Below are positions 34,866 through 43,340 of a stretch of 64,000 nt of DNA, in pieces; the stretch's first letter is position 1; each line of letters begins with the position of its first letter. Source of the stretch: Verrucosispora sp. NA02020 (GTDB taxonomy: Bacteria > Actinomycetota > Actinomycetes > Mycobacteriales > Micromonosporaceae); the NCBI RefSeq assembly GCF_013364215.1, contig NZ_CP054923.1, positions 1,736,001 to 1,800,000 on the forward strand. The letters are read 5' to 3'. A program made the position numbers and the translations under genes. The notes beneath the pieces are model-generated. The model made no database searches and was not told where the DNA came from. It saw only the letters and a list, made by a program, of their open reading frames with translations.

Positions 34866-34896
34866 GATGCCGGTGGGCCATCGGCCCACCGGCATC
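34866..34896 (-). terminator. Terminator after rpmB
   Basis: A perfect 14-bp stem GATGCCGGTGGGCC / GGCCCACCGGCATC with a 3-nt loop, 21 bp beyond the rpmB stop on its transcribed side. Confidence 0.8.
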
Positions 34897-34917
34897 GAAC
34901 GACAGTGTCTTCCCGCG

Positions 34918-35109
34918 TCAGGCGCGGGCGACCTTGCCCGCCTTGATGCAGGACGTGCAGACCTTCAGCTTCTTGGTCGTGCCGCCACCGGCGGGGGTAC
35001 GCACCGACTGGATGTTCGGGTTCCAGCGGCGGTTGGTCCGCCGGTGCGAGTGGGACACGTTGTGGCCGAAGCCCGGTCCCTTGCCACAGACGTCGCACAC
35101 GCTAGCCAC
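34918..35109 (-). CDS. rpmB: 50S ribosomal protein L28
   Basis: 63 residues. It is the zinc-binding form with two CXXC pairs (CDVC near residue 5 and CTSC near 52) and the L28 core [20 protein letters not shown] (20 residues). It belongs to the large ribosomal subunit. Zinc-ligand and zinc-free L28 forms are often swapped under Zur control in actinobacteria; no Zur box is evident here. It is transcribed away from the DAK2-domain gene. Confidence 0.97.
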   Translation of the reverse strand: MASVCDVCGKGPGFGHNVSHSHRRTNRRWNPNIQSVRTPAGGGTTKKLKVCTSCIKAGKVARA

Positions 35110-35379
35110 GGGATACTCCTGGGTTTGAAACGTTCATGAGGTCGCCGGCAGGTGCTGCCCGGGCAACCTGGCCAGGGTACCCGATGGGTGAACCGGCTGC
35201 CCAATCGGGCCTGGCCCGGCCTCGGCGGCCACCGTCCGGCCGCAGGACCGGCCCCGCCGGGAACCCGGACGCCCGGCACGCGGCAGGTTCGGCCGGGTGG
35301 GACGGGCCGTGCGGCACATGGATCCGACCGCGGCGTGACACGCCCGGCGACTGTCAGCGTACGCCAGTAGGCTTCCACC
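35110..35379. other. Intergenic region between rpmB and DAK2-domain gene
   Basis: 270 bp between divergent genes. It contains the leaderless promoter of the DAK2 gene at its right end and must contain the rpmB promoter. No further gene or repeat is visible. Confidence 0.5.
35368..35373 (+). promoter_or_regulatory. -10 element, leaderless start of DAK2-domain gene
   Basis: TAGGCT, exactly 6 nt before the GTG at 35380. Confidence 0.65.
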
Positions 35380-37062
35380 GTGCTGGACACCCTCGATGCC
35401 GCCGCCGTGCGCCGCTGGTGTGCCAGCGGGCTGGACACGCTCAAGCGGCACCAGCGGGAGATCGACGACCTCAACGTCTATCCGGTGCCCGACGGCGACA
35501 CCGGCACCAACCTGGTGCTCACCCTCACCTCGGCCCAGCAGGCCCTGGCGATGGATCTCGACACCGGGGCGGACGGCACCTCGACCGCGCACGGGCACGC
35601 CCTGCGGCTGCTGGCCCGGGGCGCCCTGCTCGGGGCCCGGGGGAACTCGGGCGTGATCCTGTCGCAGATCCTGCGGGGCCTCGCCGACGCGCTGGGCCCG
35701 GTGCCCGAGGTGGGCGGCCGGGAGCTGGCCGTCGCCCTGCGTGCGGCGAGCGACGCGGCGTACGCGGCGGTGGCCCGGCCGGAGGAGGGCACCCTGCTGA
35801 CGGTGGCGTCCGCCGCCGCGGACGCCGCCGAACGGGCCGCCGACGGCGAACTGCCCACCGTGACGCGAGCCGCCGCGTCCGGCGCGGCCACGGCCCTGGC
35901 CCGTACGCCCGAGCAACTGCCGGCGCTGGCCCGGGCCGGTGTGGTCGACGCCGGTGGGCGGGGGTTCTGCCTGCTGCTGGACGCACTGGTCGAGGTGGTC
36001 ACCGGGGCGCGTCCGGTGACCTGCACGCCGACTCCCCGGCAGGTGCGGCCGCCGGCCGCCGCGCGGGAGACCACGTCCACCGGGTACGCCTACGAGGTGC
36101 AGTTCCTCCTCGACGCCGACGCCGAGGCGGTCCGCCGGATGCGCGACGAGTTGGACGCGCTCGGCGACTCCCTGGTGGTGGTCGGTGACGGCAGCCCGAC
36201 CGGCGGCACCTGGCAGGTGCACGTGCACGTCGACGACATCGGGGCGGCGATCGAGGCGGGCGTGGTGGCCGGCCGCCCGTACCAGATCTCGGTGACCCGC
36301 TTCGCCGACCAGCGCGCCCCCGGGGCGGCCCCGGCAGCCGACCGGGGCCCGGCAGCCGACCGGGGCCCGGCAGCCGACTCAAATCGGGCGACCGGGCCGG
36401 GACCGGCCTCCGCCGGCCGGGGTGCCGTGGTGGTGGCCACCGGGCCCGGTATCGCCGCGCTGCTCGCCGGTGAGGGGGCGGTGGTGGTGCCCGGCAACCC
36501 GTCCACCGGTGAACTGCTCGACGCGGTCCGGGCGACCGGGGCGGTACGGGTCGTGGTGCTGCCCAACGACCCGAACGCGCAGGCGGTGGCGAACCAGGTC
36601 GCCGTGGAGGCGTACCGGTCGGGTGTGAAGGTCAGCGTGGTGCCCACCCGGTCGCCGGTGCAGGCGCTCGCCGCGCTCGCCGTCCGTGACCCGGGGCGGC
36701 GCTTCGAGGACGACGTGATCGCGATGGCCGAGGCCGCCGGGGCCTGCCGGCACGCGGAGGTGTGCCGGGCCGGGCGGGACGCCCTCACCGTCGCCGGCCC
36801 CTGCCGCGCCGGTGACGTACTCGCCCTGGTGGAGGGGGAGGTGCACCTGATCGGCACCGATCTGGTGGAGACCAGCGTCGCCCTGGTCGACCGGATGCTC
36901 GGCGGCGGCGGCGAACTGGTCACCCTCCTCGTCGGCGCGGACGCGCCGGACGGGCTGGCCGAGGCGGTGCGTACGCACATCGTCGGCCGGTGGCCCTTCG
37001 TGGAGGTGCACACGTATCCGGGCGGACAACCGCACTATCCCCTGCTGGTAGGTGTCGAATGA
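35380..37062 (+). CDS. DAK2-domain protein (FakA/YloV-like kinase)
   Basis: 560 residues. The N-terminal DAK2 kinase domain has LNVYPVPDGDTGTNL near 31-45 (the metal-binding aspartates), ARGNSGVILSQILRG near 85 and VVDAGGRGFCLLLDAL near 188. The C-terminal half is the domain that in FakA contacts the acyl-binding FakB partner. FakA phosphorylates fatty acids; the role in actinobacteria is unproven. An 18-bp repeat adds AADRGP units near residue 318. The stop overlaps the recG start (ATGA), so the two are coupled. Confidence 0.88.
   Translation: MLDTLDAAAVRRWCASGLDTLKRHQREIDDLNVYPVPDGDTGTNLVLTLTSAQQALAMDLDTGADGTSTAHGHALRLLARGALLGARGNSGVILSQILRGLADALGPVPEVGGRELAVALRAASDAAYAAVARPEEGTLLTVASAAADAAERAADGELPTVTRAAASGAATALARTPEQLPALARAGVVDAGGRGFCLLLDALVEVVTGARPVTCTPTPRQVRPPAAARETTSTGYAYEVQFLLDADAEAVRRMRDELDALGDSLVVVGDGSPTGGTWQVHVHVDDIGAAIEAGVVAGRPYQISVTRFADQRAPGAAPAADRGPAADRGPAADSNRATGPGPASAGRGAVVVATGPGIAALLAGEGAVVVPGNPSTGELLDAVRATGAVRVVVLPNDPNAQAVANQVAVEAYRSGVKVSVVPTRSPVQALAALAVRDPGRRFEDDVIAMAEAAGACRHAEVCRAGRDALTVAGPCRAGDVLALVEGEVHLIGTDLVETSVALVDRMLGGGGELVTLLVGADAPDGLAEAVRTHIVGRWPFVEVHTYPGGQPHYPLLVGVE
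36331..36378 (+). repeat. 18-bp tandem repeat inside DAK2-domain gene
   Basis: 2.7 units of CCGGCAGCCGACCGGGGC encode AADRGP repeated, in a linker between domains. It keeps the frame and may vary in number. Confidence 0.85.
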
Positions 37063-39269
37063 CCTCGGACGCGACCACCGTGGACACGCCGCTCACGAAG
37101 CTCGTCGGTGACAAGACCGCCAAGGCGCTCGCCGGTCACCTCGACCTGCACACCGCCGGTGACCTGCTCTACCACTTCCCGCGTCGGTACGACGAGCGCG
37201 GCGAGCACACCGACATCCGTACGCTCGACGTGGGGGAGCAGGTCACCGTGCTGGCCCAGGTGCAGCGCACCGCGGTGCGCCCGATGCGCCAGCGCCGGGG
37301 CAACCTGCTGGAGGTGACCGTCGGCGACGGTTCCGGCGGCACGCTCACCCTCACCTTCTTCGGCAACCAGGCCTGGCGGGAGCGGGAGCTGCGCCCCGGC
37401 CGGTGGGGCATGTTCGCCGGCAAGGTCACCGAGTTCCGTGGCAAACGGCAGCTCAACGGACCCGAGTACGTGCTGCTCGGCGACCAGACCGACGGGGAGG
37501 CGGCGGCCAACGAGCAGGTGGAGGAGTTCGCCGGTGCGCTGATCCCGGTCTACCCGGCGGCTGCCGCCGTACCGACCTGGGTGATCACCCGCTGCGTACG
37601 GGTCGTGCTGGACACGGTCGAGCCGCCGGAGGACCCGCTGCCCGCCACCGTGCGGGCCACCCGCAACCTGATCGGTCTCGGCACCGCCCTGCGTGAGATC
37701 CACCGCCCGTCCAGCCGCGAGGACCTGTACCGCGCCCGGCACCGGTTGAAGTGGGACGAGGCGTTCGCCGTGCAGCTGACCCTGGTCCGCCGCAAGCAGC
37801 GGGCCGCCGCCTCACCGGCCCGGGCCCGTCCGGCACGGCAGGGCGGGCTGCTCGACGCGTTCGACGCCCGACTGCCGTACGAACTCACCGGCGGCCAGCG
37901 CGACGTCGGCGCGGAGATCGCGGCCGACCTGGCCACCGACCACCCGATGCACCGCCTGTTGCAGGGCGAGGTCGGCTCCGGCAAGACGGTGGTGGCGTTG
38001 CGGGCCATGCTCCAGGTGGTGGACGCGGGCGGGCAGGCCGCGCTGCTGGCCCCGACCGAGGTGCTCGCCGCCCAGCATCACCGGGGCATGCTCGACCTGC
38101 TCGGCCCGCTCGCGCAGGCGGGACAACTCGGTGCCGCCGAGGACGCCACCCGGGTGGAGCTGGTCACCGGCTCGCTCGGCGCGGCGGCCCGGCGGCGGGC
38201 ACTGGCCGAGGTGTCCAGCGGGGCGGCGGGCATCGTGCTCGGCACCCACGCCCTGCTCTACGAGGGCGTCGACTTCGCCGACCTGGGCCTGGTGGTGGTC
38301 GACGAGCAGCACCGGTTCGGTGTCGAGCAGCGGGACGCGTTGCGGGCCAAGGCCGACCAGCCGCCGCACGTACTGGTGATGACCGCCACGCCGATCCCCC
38401 GGACAGTGGCCATGACGGTCTACGGCGACCTGGAGATCTCCACGCTGTCCCAGCTCCCGCAGGGCCGTTCGCCGATCGCGTCGCACGTCGTGCCGGCCGC
38501 CGACAAGCCCGCCTTTCTCGACCGGGCCTGGCGTCGACTGCGCGAGGAGGTCGCCGCCGGCCACCAGGCGTACGTGGTGTGTCCCCGGATCGGGGAGGCG
38601 GATGCGAAGTCCGGCGGCGACGAGGAGCCGCCGGAACTGGACGACAACGGCCGGCGTCCGCCGCTGGCGGTGACCGAGGTCGCCCCGCTGCTTGCCGAGG
38701 GACCCCTGCACGGGGTACGCATCGGGGTCCTGCACGGTCGGCTGCCCGCCGACGAGAAGGACGCCGTGATGCGCTCCTTCGCCGCCGGGAACCTGGACGT
38801 CCTGGTGGCCACGACCGTCGTCGAGGTCGGGGTGAACGTGCCCAACGCGACGATGATGGTGGTGCTGGACGCCGACCGGTTCGGCGTCTCCCAGCTGCAC
38901 CAGCTCCGGGGCCGGGTGGGCCGGGGCAGCGCTCCCGGGCTCTGCCTGCTGGTCACCGAGGCCACCGAGGGCAGCAGCGCCCGGGAGCGGTTGGACGCGG
39001 TCGCCTCCACCACCGACGGATTCAAGCTCGCCGAGCTCGACCTGGAGCAGCGACGGGAGGGCGACGTGCTGGGCGCCACGCAGTCCGGCCGCCGTTCGCA
39101 CCTGCGGCTGCTGTCGCTGCTGCGCGACGCGGATCTGATCCGGGACGCGCGGGCGGAGGCGATCGAGATGGTCGAGGAGGACCCCGACCTGGCGCGGCAT
39201 CCGGCCCTGGCCGCCTCGGTCGCCGCCCTGGTCGACGCCGACCGCGCCGAGTACCTCGAAAAGGGCTGA
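37059..39269 (+). CDS. recG: ATP-dependent DNA helicase RecG
   Basis: 736 residues. The N-terminal wedge/OB domain (YHFPRRYDERGEHTDI, then the OB strands) is followed by a superfamily-2 helicase core: Walker A GEVGSGKTVV near 307, DEQHRF near 415, TATPIPRT near 442, and motif VI QLRGRVGRG near 640. It reverses and remodels stalled replication forks. The ATG overlaps the stop of the DAK2 gene. Its own TGA is the first codon of a run of 13-bp repeats. Confidence 0.97.
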   Translation: MTSDATTVDTPLTKLVGDKTAKALAGHLDLHTAGDLLYHFPRRYDERGEHTDIRTLDVGEQVTVLAQVQRTAVRPMRQRRGNLLEVTVGDGSGGTLTLTFFGNQAWRERELRPGRWGMFAGKVTEFRGKRQLNGPEYVLLGDQTDGEAAANEQVEEFAGALIPVYPAAAAVPTWVITRCVRVVLDTVEPPEDPLPATVRATRNLIGLGTALREIHRPSSREDLYRARHRLKWDEAFAVQLTLVRRKQRAAASPARARPARQGGLLDAFDARLPYELTGGQRDVGAEIAADLATDHPMHRLLQGEVGSGKTVVALRAMLQVVDAGGQAALLAPTEVLAAQHHRGMLDLLGPLAQAGQLGAAEDATRVELVTGSLGAAARRRALAEVSSGAAGIVLGTHALLYEGVDFADLGLVVVDEQHRFGVEQRDALRAKADQPPHVLVMTATPIPRTVAMTVYGDLEISTLSQLPQGRSPIASHVVPAADKPAFLDRAWRRLREEVAAGHQAYVVCPRIGEADAKSGGDEEPPELDDNGRRPPLAVTEVAPLLAEGPLHGVRIGVLHGRLPADEKDAVMRSFAAGNLDVLVATTVVEVGVNVPNATMMVVLDADRFGVSQLHQLRGRVGRGSAPGLCLLVTEATEGSSARERLDAVASTTDGFKLAELDLEQRREGDVLGATQSGRRSHLRLLSLLRDADLIRDARAEAIEMVEEDPDLARHPALAASVAALVDADRAEYLEKG

Positions 39270-39318
39270 TCGCGTGCGTTGATCGCGTGCGTTGACCACC
39301 TGCGCTGACCGCGTGCGC
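39267..39318 (+). repeat. Four 13-bp tandem units at recG 3' end
   Basis: TGATCGCGTGCGT twice exactly, then TGACCACCTGCGC and TGACCGCGTGCGC. The first unit provides the recG stop codon; each unit has a TGA at its start. Confidence 0.85.
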
Positions 39319-39331
39319 CGAGGACCTGCCT

Positions 39332-39406
39332 TGATCACGCTCGATCCAGGATCGAGTGGCCTCGGCGCGACGTGGAAGGCACTCGATCCTGGATCGAGCA
39401 CGATCA
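39332..39406. repeat. Inverted repeat with self-palindromic arms
   Basis: 27-bp arms (39332-39358 and 39380-39406) match in 25 positions and enclose 21 bp. Each arm itself contains the palindrome CTCGATCCAGGATCGAG (with one central mismatch), so alternative cruciform folds exist. Confidence 0.85.
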
Positions 39407-39464
39407 CCGGGCCGCGACGGGGGCCGCGAGCGGACGGACGTGCCTACGCCGAGGGCGTGCCTAC

Positions 39465-39502
39465 GCCGAGGGCGCGCCGACCGGGTGGTCGACGCGCCCT
39501 CG
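39465..39502. terminator. Bidirectional terminator between recG and surface-protein gene
   Basis: A 17-bp stem CCGAGGGCGCGCCGACC / GGTCGACGCGCCCTCGG with one mismatch and a 4-nt loop. Part of its left arm comes from the duplicated 17-mer. Confidence 0.8.
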
Positions 39503-39560
39503 GGACTCACATCTCGTCGGGGTCCCGCCTCAGTCGCGGGAGGGACCCCTCAGACTCGGC

Positions 39561-41063
39561 TCAGGCGGTGAAGTGGATCCGACGCCGCCGGGCCATCACG
39601 AACAGCACCGCGCCGACCGCCAGCAGGGCGATCGCGCCTGCGGCGATGCCGCCGGCCGCCGCACCGGTCACCGGCAGGCCCGGGGGCTCCTCGCCGCCGC
39701 CGCCACCGCCGCAGTCCTCGGGGGCGTAGACGACCTCGAGCTCCAGGTCGAGCTCGGGCAGGACGACCAGTGCGGTCTCCTCGTCACCGGCCTTGAAGCT
39801 GACCTTCTCCGACGTGCCCGGCGCGACGGTCCGCGTCTCGGTCTTGTCGCCGTAGGTGAACTCCACCTTGACCGGCACGCCACCCTCCGGGTTCGAGGCG
39901 GTCAGCGCGAAGGTCTCGCAGTCGGCGTCGGTGGTGACGGTCGGCAGCGGGCAGTCCTCGGGACGCTGCCACGTGTACGTGCCGCCCTCGATCACCTTGC
40001 CGTCGACCAGGACCTCGATCGCGCCGGCGTTCTCGGCGGGCACCACGGTCTCGTTGTCGGCCTTGCCCGGCTCGACGGTGACCTTCTTGGACCAGCCGTT
40101 CTCGCCGCGCACCTCGAACTCGACGGCGTACCGGGAGAGCGTGCCGTCGTTGCTCAGCGACACGGTCACCGTGCCGTCGCAGGCGGAGGCGAAGGTGGAG
40201 GCGGGGGTGGTGCAGTTCTTGCTGCCGCCGTTGTACCAGCCCTGCGGGCCGGACGAGCGGTTGCCGGGGGCACCCTTCTCGCCGAGCTTCTTGTCACCGT
40301 AGCGCTTGCCGTTCTCGACCAGCGGGTCGATGACCTCGTCCACGCCGCCCCAGATCAGGTCGACCTGGGTGTGGCAGTCCGGGACGCCGACGTTCAGCGC
40401 GATCTCGGTCTGGGTGCCGCCGAGGAAGTCACTGGCCGGCGCGCCGTAGACGTACTGCGGGGTGGCGAACTTCGGGCGCGGCGCGAAGTACGACACCAGC
40501 GTGAAGTACTGCTTCGCGTCACCGCAGAGCGGCAGGTCGCCCTCCAGCTTCACGGTCGCGGTGCCCTTCGGGCCGTCGAACGTGTGGCTGTACTTGGCGT
40601 CGCTGGCGTCGACGCACTTCGGCGCGGGGGCGCACGCAGCGTCGGCGGCCAGGTTGATGCTGCCCTTGTTGGTCTGCTCGCGCCGGTTGTCCCAGCGGCC
40701 CTCGACGACGAGCTCGGCGGTCGCGGTCTCGCCCGGCACCCGCTGCACGGCCTCGACGAAGCCGCCCTTCGGGATCGCGACGCCCTGCAGGTCGACGGCC
40801 TCGGCGCCCGGCACGAGCACCTGGACCTTCGTCGACGGGGTGGTCGTCACCTTCTTGATGGTGGCGGCGGACCTGCGCTCGCTGTTGACCACCTTCCACG
40901 TGATCACCCGCTCGCCGCTGAGCTGGTCGCAGACGGCGGTGGCGGTGATGGTGGTGTGGTGTGCACTGGCCGGGGTGGCCACTGCCGCTGCTCCGGTCAT
41001 GCCGATGAGGGCGGCTGCCAGGACAGCCAGCGGTCGCCGGAGCGACAGCTTGGGTCGGATCAC
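39561..41063 (-). CDS. Secreted surface protein with LPXTG-type sorting signal
   Basis: 500 residues. Signal peptide at 1 to about 36 (RRPLAVLAAALIGMTG, cleavage near ASAHHT). The mature part has about eight cysteines and beta-rich modules, one with EPGKADNETVVP and one with APGTSEKVSFKAG, resembling repeated Ig-like domains. The C-terminus has an acidic glycine-rich linker, LPVTG, a hydrophobic span and RRRR: a complete cell-wall sorting signal for sortase. No sortase gene is in the window. The GTG at 41063 has GGGAG 7 nt upstream and starts exactly at the signal peptide. Function is unknown. Confidence 0.85.
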   Translation of the reverse strand: MIRPKLSLRRPLAVLAAALIGMTGAAAVATPASAHHTTITATAVCDQLSGERVITWKVVNSERRSAATIKKVTTTPSTKVQVLVPGAEAVDLQGVAIPKGGFVEAVQRVPGETATAELVVEGRWDNRREQTNKGSINLAADAACAPAPKCVDASDAKYSHTFDGPKGTATVKLEGDLPLCGDAKQYFTLVSYFAPRPKFATPQYVYGAPASDFLGGTQTEIALNVGVPDCHTQVDLIWGGVDEVIDPLVENGKRYGDKKLGEKGAPGNRSSGPQGWYNGGSKNCTTPASTFASACDGTVTVSLSNDGTLSRYAVEFEVRGENGWSKKVTVEPGKADNETVVPAENAGAIEVLVDGKVIEGGTYTWQRPEDCPLPTVTTDADCETFALTASNPEGGVPVKVEFTYGDKTETRTVAPGTSEKVSFKAGDEETALVVLPELDLELEVVYAPEDCGGGGGGEEPPGLPVTGAAAGGIAAGAIALLAVGAVLFVMARRRRIHFTA

Positions 41064-41401
41064 GCGTACTCCCGGGGTGAAGAAGCGTTTGGTCGTCACG
41101 GATGGACGGACGGCGCCGGCGGAGGCTGCCGCGCCGGAGGAAGGTGCCACCCGTGTCGATGGCCGGCGATGATAGGTGGCCGGCACCGGGGCAGACCCTA
41201 GCGAGATCGTGTGGAACGGGACAGTCCTCAGCGAGGGCTAAGAATGATGTTATTAATGTGAGATCATTGATATACGGCCAGTGATCGATCGAGGGCTTTT
41301 CGCGTCCGGATCGGACGGTCGGCGCGCCTCCGAGGCCGCGTACTCGTCGCGAGGGTCATCGTGTCCTCGCGTAGCGTCAGGGGCATGAGCAGGAGCGAAG
41401 G
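41064..41401. other. Intergenic region with an AT-rich patch
   Basis: 338 bp between the divergent surface-protein gene and rsmD. The segment 41240-41282 is strikingly AT-rich for this genome (it includes ATGATGTTATTAATG and ATCATTGATATAC) and carries imperfect ATCAT/ATGAT symmetry. It may hold the promoter of the surface-protein gene. The rsmD micro-ORF promoter lies at its right end. Confidence 0.6.
41372..41377 (+). promoter_or_regulatory. -10 element upstream of rsmD
   Basis: TAGCGT, 7 nt before the ATG of the micro-ORF at 41385. Confidence 0.5.
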
Positions 41402-41405
41402 GTGA
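41385..41405 (+). CDS. Micro-ORF coupled to rsmD
   Basis: Seven codons including stop (MSRSEG). The ATG is 7 nt from a -10 element, so it would be leaderless. The TGA overlaps the rsmD GTG, and an internal AGGAG lies 6 nt from that GTG. This leader may be translated or may simply be the 5' leader of rsmD. Confidence 0.4.
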   Translation: MSRSEG

Positions 41406-41965
41406 CCCGGATCGTGGCCGGGAGCCTCGGCGGCCGGCGGATCGCCGCGCCGCCGGGTGCCGGCACCCGGCCGACCTCGGACCGGGTCCGGGAGGCGTTG
41501 TTCAGCGCGGTGCAGGCGGAGGTCGACCTCGGCGGGGCGCGCTTCGCCGACCTGTACGCCGGCTCCGGCGCGGTGGGCCTGGAGGCGCTGTCCCGGGGGG
41601 CCGCGCACGTGTTGCTGGTCGAGTCCGACGCGCGTGCCGCGCGGGTGATCCGGGAGAACATCGCGGTGCTGCGGGCGGGGCCTGCGGCGCGGCTGGTCAC
41701 CGGCAAGGTCGCCACGGTGCTGGCCGGCGGGCCGGAGGGTGACCCGTACGACGTGGTCTTCGCCGACCCGCCGTACGCGCTGCCACACGAGAGCGTCACC
41801 ACGATGCTCGCCGGGTTGGTCGACGGCGGCTGGCTCGCGCCGGACGCCCTGCTCGTGATCGAGCGGTCCAGTCGCGGCAACCCGGTCGAGTGGGTGGAAG
41901 GCGTCACTGGCCTGCGCAGTCGTCGGTACGGCGAGACCACCCTTTGGTACGGTCGCCGATCATGA
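41402..41965 (+). CDS. rsmD: 16S rRNA (guanine966-N2)-methyltransferase
   Basis: 187 residues. RIVAGSLGGRRIAAPPG at the N-terminus, TRPTSDRVREALFS near 23, the SAM motif FADLYAGSGAVGLEALSRG near 48 and the catalytic VFADPPYALP near 118 are all typical of RsmD. It methylates G966 of 16S rRNA in the small subunit. GTG start with AGGAG 6 nt upstream. Its stop overlaps the coaD start (ATGA). Confidence 0.95.
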   Translation: MTRIVAGSLGGRRIAAPPGAGTRPTSDRVREALFSAVQAEVDLGGARFADLYAGSGAVGLEALSRGAAHVLLVESDARAARVIRENIAVLRAGPAARLVTGKVATVLAGGPEGDPYDVVFADPPYALPHESVTTMLAGLVDGGWLAPDALLVIERSSRGNPVEWVEGVTGLRSRRYGETTLWYGRRS

Positions 41966-42444
41966 GACGTGCGGTGTGTCCCGGCTCGTTCGACCCGGTC
42001 ACCAACGGTCACCTCGACATCGTCGGTCGGGCCAGCCGGCTGTTCGACGAGGTGATCGTCGGTGTGCTCATCAACCAGTCGAAAACGGGCGTGTTCACCG
42101 TCGAGGAGCGGATCGAGATGCTCCGCGAGGTGACCGCCTCCTACGACAACGTCCGCGTGGAGTCCTTCCGTGGACTGCTGGTGGACTTCTGTCGGGCCCA
42201 GCGGGCGACGGTGTTGATCAAGGGCATCCGGGCGGTCAGCGACTTCGACTACGAGTTGCAGATGGCCCAGATGAACATCGGCCTCGCCGGGGTCGAGACG
42301 TTGTTCATGCCGACCAACCCGCTCTACTCCTTTCTCTCCTCCAGCCTGGTCAAGGACGTGGCCAAGTGGGGCGGCGACGTCAGCCCGCACGTGCCTGACC
42401 TGGTCCGCGAGGCGTTGAAGGCCCGCCTGACCCCACCTGCCTGA
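41962..42444 (+). CDS. coaD: Pantetheine-phosphate adenylyltransferase
   Basis: 160 residues, standard length. It transfers AMP to 4'-phosphopantetheine in coenzyme A synthesis. CPGSFDPVTNGHLDIV (residues 6-21) has the GXXXPXXXGH nucleotidyltransferase motif; KGIRAVSDFDYE and YSFLSSSLVK are the other conserved blocks. It is translationally coupled to rsmD, the usual pairing in bacteria. Confidence 0.98.
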   Translation: MRRAVCPGSFDPVTNGHLDIVGRASRLFDEVIVGVLINQSKTGVFTVEERIEMLREVTASYDNVRVESFRGLLVDFCRAQRATVLIKGIRAVSDFDYELQMAQMNIGLAGVETLFMPTNPLYSFLSSSLVKDVAKWGGDVSPHVPDLVREALKARLTPPA

Positions 42445-42635
42445 CGCGTACGCGCCGTGCCCCGGCCGCCGTCGGCGTCCGTGCCACGGGGCCGCGAAGG
42501 GGCCGGGCGCGACGCGCCGGGGGAGGGGGTGGGGTGTCGCGGGGGTGTCGGGACGACATCATTGGATGAAGCGGGAACGTGGCCGCAGCCCGCATGATGT
42601 AGGTCGGCCCGACGAACGACAGGAGTGAGGTACCG

Positions 42636-43133
42636 GTGGACCCGCTCGACCGTATCGACGAAATGATCGCCATGGTGGAGCAGGCGCGCTCCGTGCCCAT
42701 GTCGCGCAACAACTGCATGGTCGATCGGGGCGAGATGATCGCGGCCCTGGACGAACTGCGCGCCGAACTCCCCGCCGACCTGCGCCGCGCCGCCGCCCTG
42801 CTGGAGGAGCGGGACAAGATCATGGAGGCGGGCAAGCGGGAGGCGGACCGGATCATCAGCGAGGGTGAGGCGGAACACGCCCGCCTGGTCTCGGTGAACG
42901 AGATCACGGTCTCCGCCGAGCACGAGGGTGCCCGGATCATCGCCGAGGCGCGGGCCGAGGCGCAGCGCCTCCGCGAGGAGGTCGACGACTACGTCGACAC
43001 CGCCCTGGCCAACTTCGAGCAGTTCCTCACCCGGGCGCTGGCCTCCATCGAACGCGGCCGGGACAAGATGCACGCGCTCCGCGAGATCGGCACCTTCGGC
43101 GGTGACGAGGCGGAGCGTCCACTGCCCTTCTGA
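42636..43133 (+). CDS. sepIVA: SepIVA-like coiled-coil septum protein
   Basis: 165 residues. The start MDPLDRIDEMIAMVEQARSV and the central long charged helix (about 55-140: EERDKIMEAGKREADRII, then EHEGARIIAEARAEAQRL) match the DivIVA-like SepIVA family of actinobacteria. In mycobacteria SepIVA acts at the septum and in cell-wall metabolism and neighbours DUF177 and rnc, as here. GTG start with AGGAG 12 nt upstream plus GAGG closer. The role is by family. Confidence 0.85.
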   Translation: MDPLDRIDEMIAMVEQARSVPMSRNNCMVDRGEMIAALDELRAELPADLRRAAALLEERDKIMEAGKREADRIISEGEAEHARLVSVNEITVSAEHEGARIIAEARAEAQRLREEVDDYVDTALANFEQFLTRALASIERGRDKMHALREIGTFGGDEAERPLPF

Positions 43134-43300
43134 CCCCACGGTCGGTACCCGCCGGTGCGGGACTGCCGCCGCCGAGCCCGCCGCCGACGCGGCCCGGCGA
43201 CCGGCGGTCGTCCGTCCCGGCAGGTGCCGCCGCTGGCATCCCCGCCGACGCCGGGGTAGCCCAGGCCGGCCCCGGTTCGACGGTGGGCCGCCGGTGCAGG

Positions 43301-43306
43301 TAACCT
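43301..43306 (+). promoter_or_regulatory. -10 element of the DUF177-rpmF-plsX-rnc operon
   Basis: TAACCT, 34 nt before the DUF177 ATG. The leader contains CCGGAGT 7 nt from the ATG. Confidence 0.5.
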
Positions 43307-43340
43307 CGTTTGTCGGCCTCTCACCGGCCGGAGTCTGACT

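Larger units (their letters stand above)
39270..39560. other. Repeat-filled gap between convergent genes
   Basis: 291 bp with no gene between recG and the surface-protein gene. It holds, in order: 13-bp tandem units, a 27-bp imperfect inverted repeat pair, a duplicated 17-mer (GTGCCTACGCCGAGGGC at 39439-39455 and 39456-39472), and a terminator hairpin. Confidence 0.8.

Noticed and set aside
34623..34895. N-terminal extension of transposase copy 2 into flanking DNA
   Set aside because: The extension crosses the IS end and is absent from copy 1; the TTG with GGGAG inside the element is the natural start.
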